From NCBI GenBank assembly GCA_017622815.1, contig JAGAQH010000012.1, forward strand, positions 1 through 64,000: a stretch of 64,000 bases of DNA. Direction: 5' to 3'. The notes beneath the pieces were generated by a model. The model had not been told where the DNA came from. It saw nothing but the letters and a program-made list of their open reading frames with translations, and made no database searches. The stretch comes from Bacteroidaceae bacterium. Its GTDB lineage: Bacteria > Bacteroidota > Bacteroidia > Bacteroidales > Bacteroidaceae. The position numbers were made by a program, and so were the translations under genes. Positions 62,938 through 64,000 of this stretch are shown in pieces; the stretch's first letter is position 1; each line of letters begins with the position of its first letter.

Positions 62938-64000
62938 CTATTCTGTCCGGCCGGGATAAGCCTCCAATGCCTTACGCAGAACAAAAAGCGCACGGACAAG
63001 GTCGTCCTTCTTCAACACGTAGGCAAGGCGAACCTGATTGCTACCGGCACCGGGCGTAGTATAGAAACCCGAGGCAGGAGCCATCATTATGGTTTCACCC
63101 TCCCACTGGAAGTCGCTGAGACACCAGGCACAGAACTTGTCGGCATCATCAACGGGCAGTTTGGCCACGGTATAGAATGCTCCCATAGGAATGGGACTGT
63201 ACACACCAGGAATACGGTTGAGACCGTCTATAAGACACTTGCGTCGCTCCACATACTCGTCGTAAATCTCACGGCTGTACTCCTCGGGCTCGTCCAATGA
63301 TGCCTCGGCGGCTATCTGTCCGATAAGAGGAGGACTGAGGCGTGCCTGACAGAACTTCATCACGGCCTTTCTTACCTCAGGGTTCTTGGTAATGAGGGCA
63401 CCGATACGGACACCGCACTCGGAATAGCGCTTTGAGACGGAGTCAATGAGCACGACATTGTTCTCTATGCCTTCAAGATGACATGCAGAAATGTAGGGAG
63501 AACCCGTATAAATGAACTCTCGATAAACCTCGTCGGAAAACAGGTACAGGTCGTACTTCTTGACAAGATCGCGTATCTGGTTCATCTCACGACGAGTGTA
63601 GAGATAGCCTGTAGGGTTGTTGGGATTGCAGATAAGTATGGCACGTGTGTGCTCGTTTATCAGTTCCTCGAACTTCTCCACCTTGGGCAGGGAGAACCCC
63701 TCCTCTATTGTCGTAGATATGGTGCGTATCTTCGCTCCTGCCGAAATGGCAAAAGCCATATAGTTGGCATAGGCAGGTTCCGGAACGATAATCTCATCAC
63801 CGGGATTCAGGCATGCCAGGAAAGAGAACAGCACAGCCTCTGAACCTCCGCTTGTTATGATTATGTCGTCTGCGGTCAGGTTGATGTTGTATGAGGCATA
63901 ATAACCGACAAGCTTCTGCCGATAACTGAGATATCCCTGCGAAGGACTGTATTCCAATATCTTGCGGTCTATGTTGCGTATGGCATCAATGGCCGATTGC
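62938..64000 (-). CDS. Class I/II pyridoxal-phosphate aminotransferase (5' partial)
   Basis: The frame is open to the last base of the window, so the N-terminus lies outside. Fold type I PLP features: EYSPSQGYLSYRQKLVGYYA, TSGGSEAVLFSFLACLNPGD, ICNPNNPTGYLYTRREM, the PLP-binding Lys in VLIDSVSKRYSECGVRIG, and the C-terminal substrate region RLAYVLKKDDL. Similar to aspartate or aromatic aminotransferases of Bacteroidetes. Substrate cannot be fixed from this. It leads the lol-like/prmA block. Confidence 0.9.
   Translation of the reverse strand, partial: QSAIDAIRNIDRKILEYSPSQGYLSYRQKLVGYYASYNINLTADDIIITSGGSEAVLFSFLACLNPGDEIIVPEPAYANYMAFAISAGAKIRTISTTIEEGFSLPKVEKFEELINEHTRAILICNPNNPTGYLYTRREMNQIRDLVKKYDLYLFSDEVYREFIYTGSPYISACHLEGIENNVVLIDSVSKRYSECGVRIGALITKNPEVRKAVMKFCQARLSPPLIGQIAAEASLDEPEEYSREIYDEYVERRKCLIDGLNRIPGVYSPIPMGAFYTVAKLPVDDADKFCAWCLSDFQWEGETIMMAPASGFYTTPGAGSNQVRLAYVLKKDDLVRALFVLRKALEAYPGRTE

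Overview
The window looks like a chromosomal contig of a Bacteroidales bacterium, most probably Prevotellaceae. The reasons are: many genes preceded by the Bacteroidetes -7 promoter element TAnnTTTG and by no Shine-Dalgarno sequence; BspA-type leucine-rich repeat proteins; lipoproteins with a Bacteroidetes surface-export signature; HU-like paralogues with a 'smalltalk' peptide; S16 with a long Ala/Lys/Glu tail; a eukaryote-like GT3 glycogen synthase; and a five-gene 2-oxoacid:ferredoxin oxidoreductase operon led by a tiny TPR protein. I see no rRNA, tRNA, CRISPR array, insertion sequence or prophage.

Layout. 1-5300: a partial S24 (UmuD/LexA-like) protein, a signal-less BspA-like repeat protein, then an AT-rich island with an AlbA_2 regulator, a DpnI-family methyl-directed restriction enzyme with a small partner gene, and a dam methylase gene cut off after 58 codons. 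5300-9060: a repeat-rich intergenic stretch, a smalltalk/HU pair and an ECF sigma operon. 9060-13400: ribH, recF-DUF721, rpsP and a cyclophilin. 13500-18300: a glycogen/alpha-glucan operon (debranching enzyme, GT4, GH57), divergent from a Crp/Fnr regulator and an unusually short MiaA-like protein. 20000-22900: two more BspA-like proteins around a repeat-rich gap. 23100-32300: gapA, mscL, a GH20 hexosaminidase, and a glycogen synthase-phosphorylase operon. 32400-41100: small exported proteins, a Ca2+/Na+ exchanger, a secreted TPR protein, and an acyl-activating/ACP/acyltransferase fusion next to a FadL-like porin. 41300-44300: the kor/vor operon. 44500-49900: a second ECF sigma module, PrsW, dihydroorotase coupled to a GT2 enzyme, and a frameshifted HU-like gene. 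50300-53900: a GH20-GH97 pair. 54100-64000: mfd with an in-frame insert of intergenic repeat sequence, an outer membrane protein, an Arg/Ser-repeat exported protein, prmA, a LolC/E-type permease and an aminotransferase running off the end.

Main points of interest. (1) The DpnI cassette sits inside a decapitated dam gene; this makes sense because DpnI cuts GATC only when it is methylated, so an active Dam would be lethal. (2) A dispersed intergenic element of about 130 bp occurs in at least two copies, with a third partial one. (3) Many intergenic gaps carry short tandem arrays with 7-23 bp units, and one such sequence has become part of the Mfd coding sequence. (4) Two near-identical signal-less LRR genes lie in inverted orientation 18 kb apart. 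Most of the rest is ordinary core metabolism and envelope biology.

The window shows two glycogen gene sets: synthase (GT3) with phosphorylase, and debranching enzyme with GT4 and GH57. Together they could make and recycle intracellular glycogen. The branching enzyme and ADP-glucose or UDP-glucose forming genes are not in the window.
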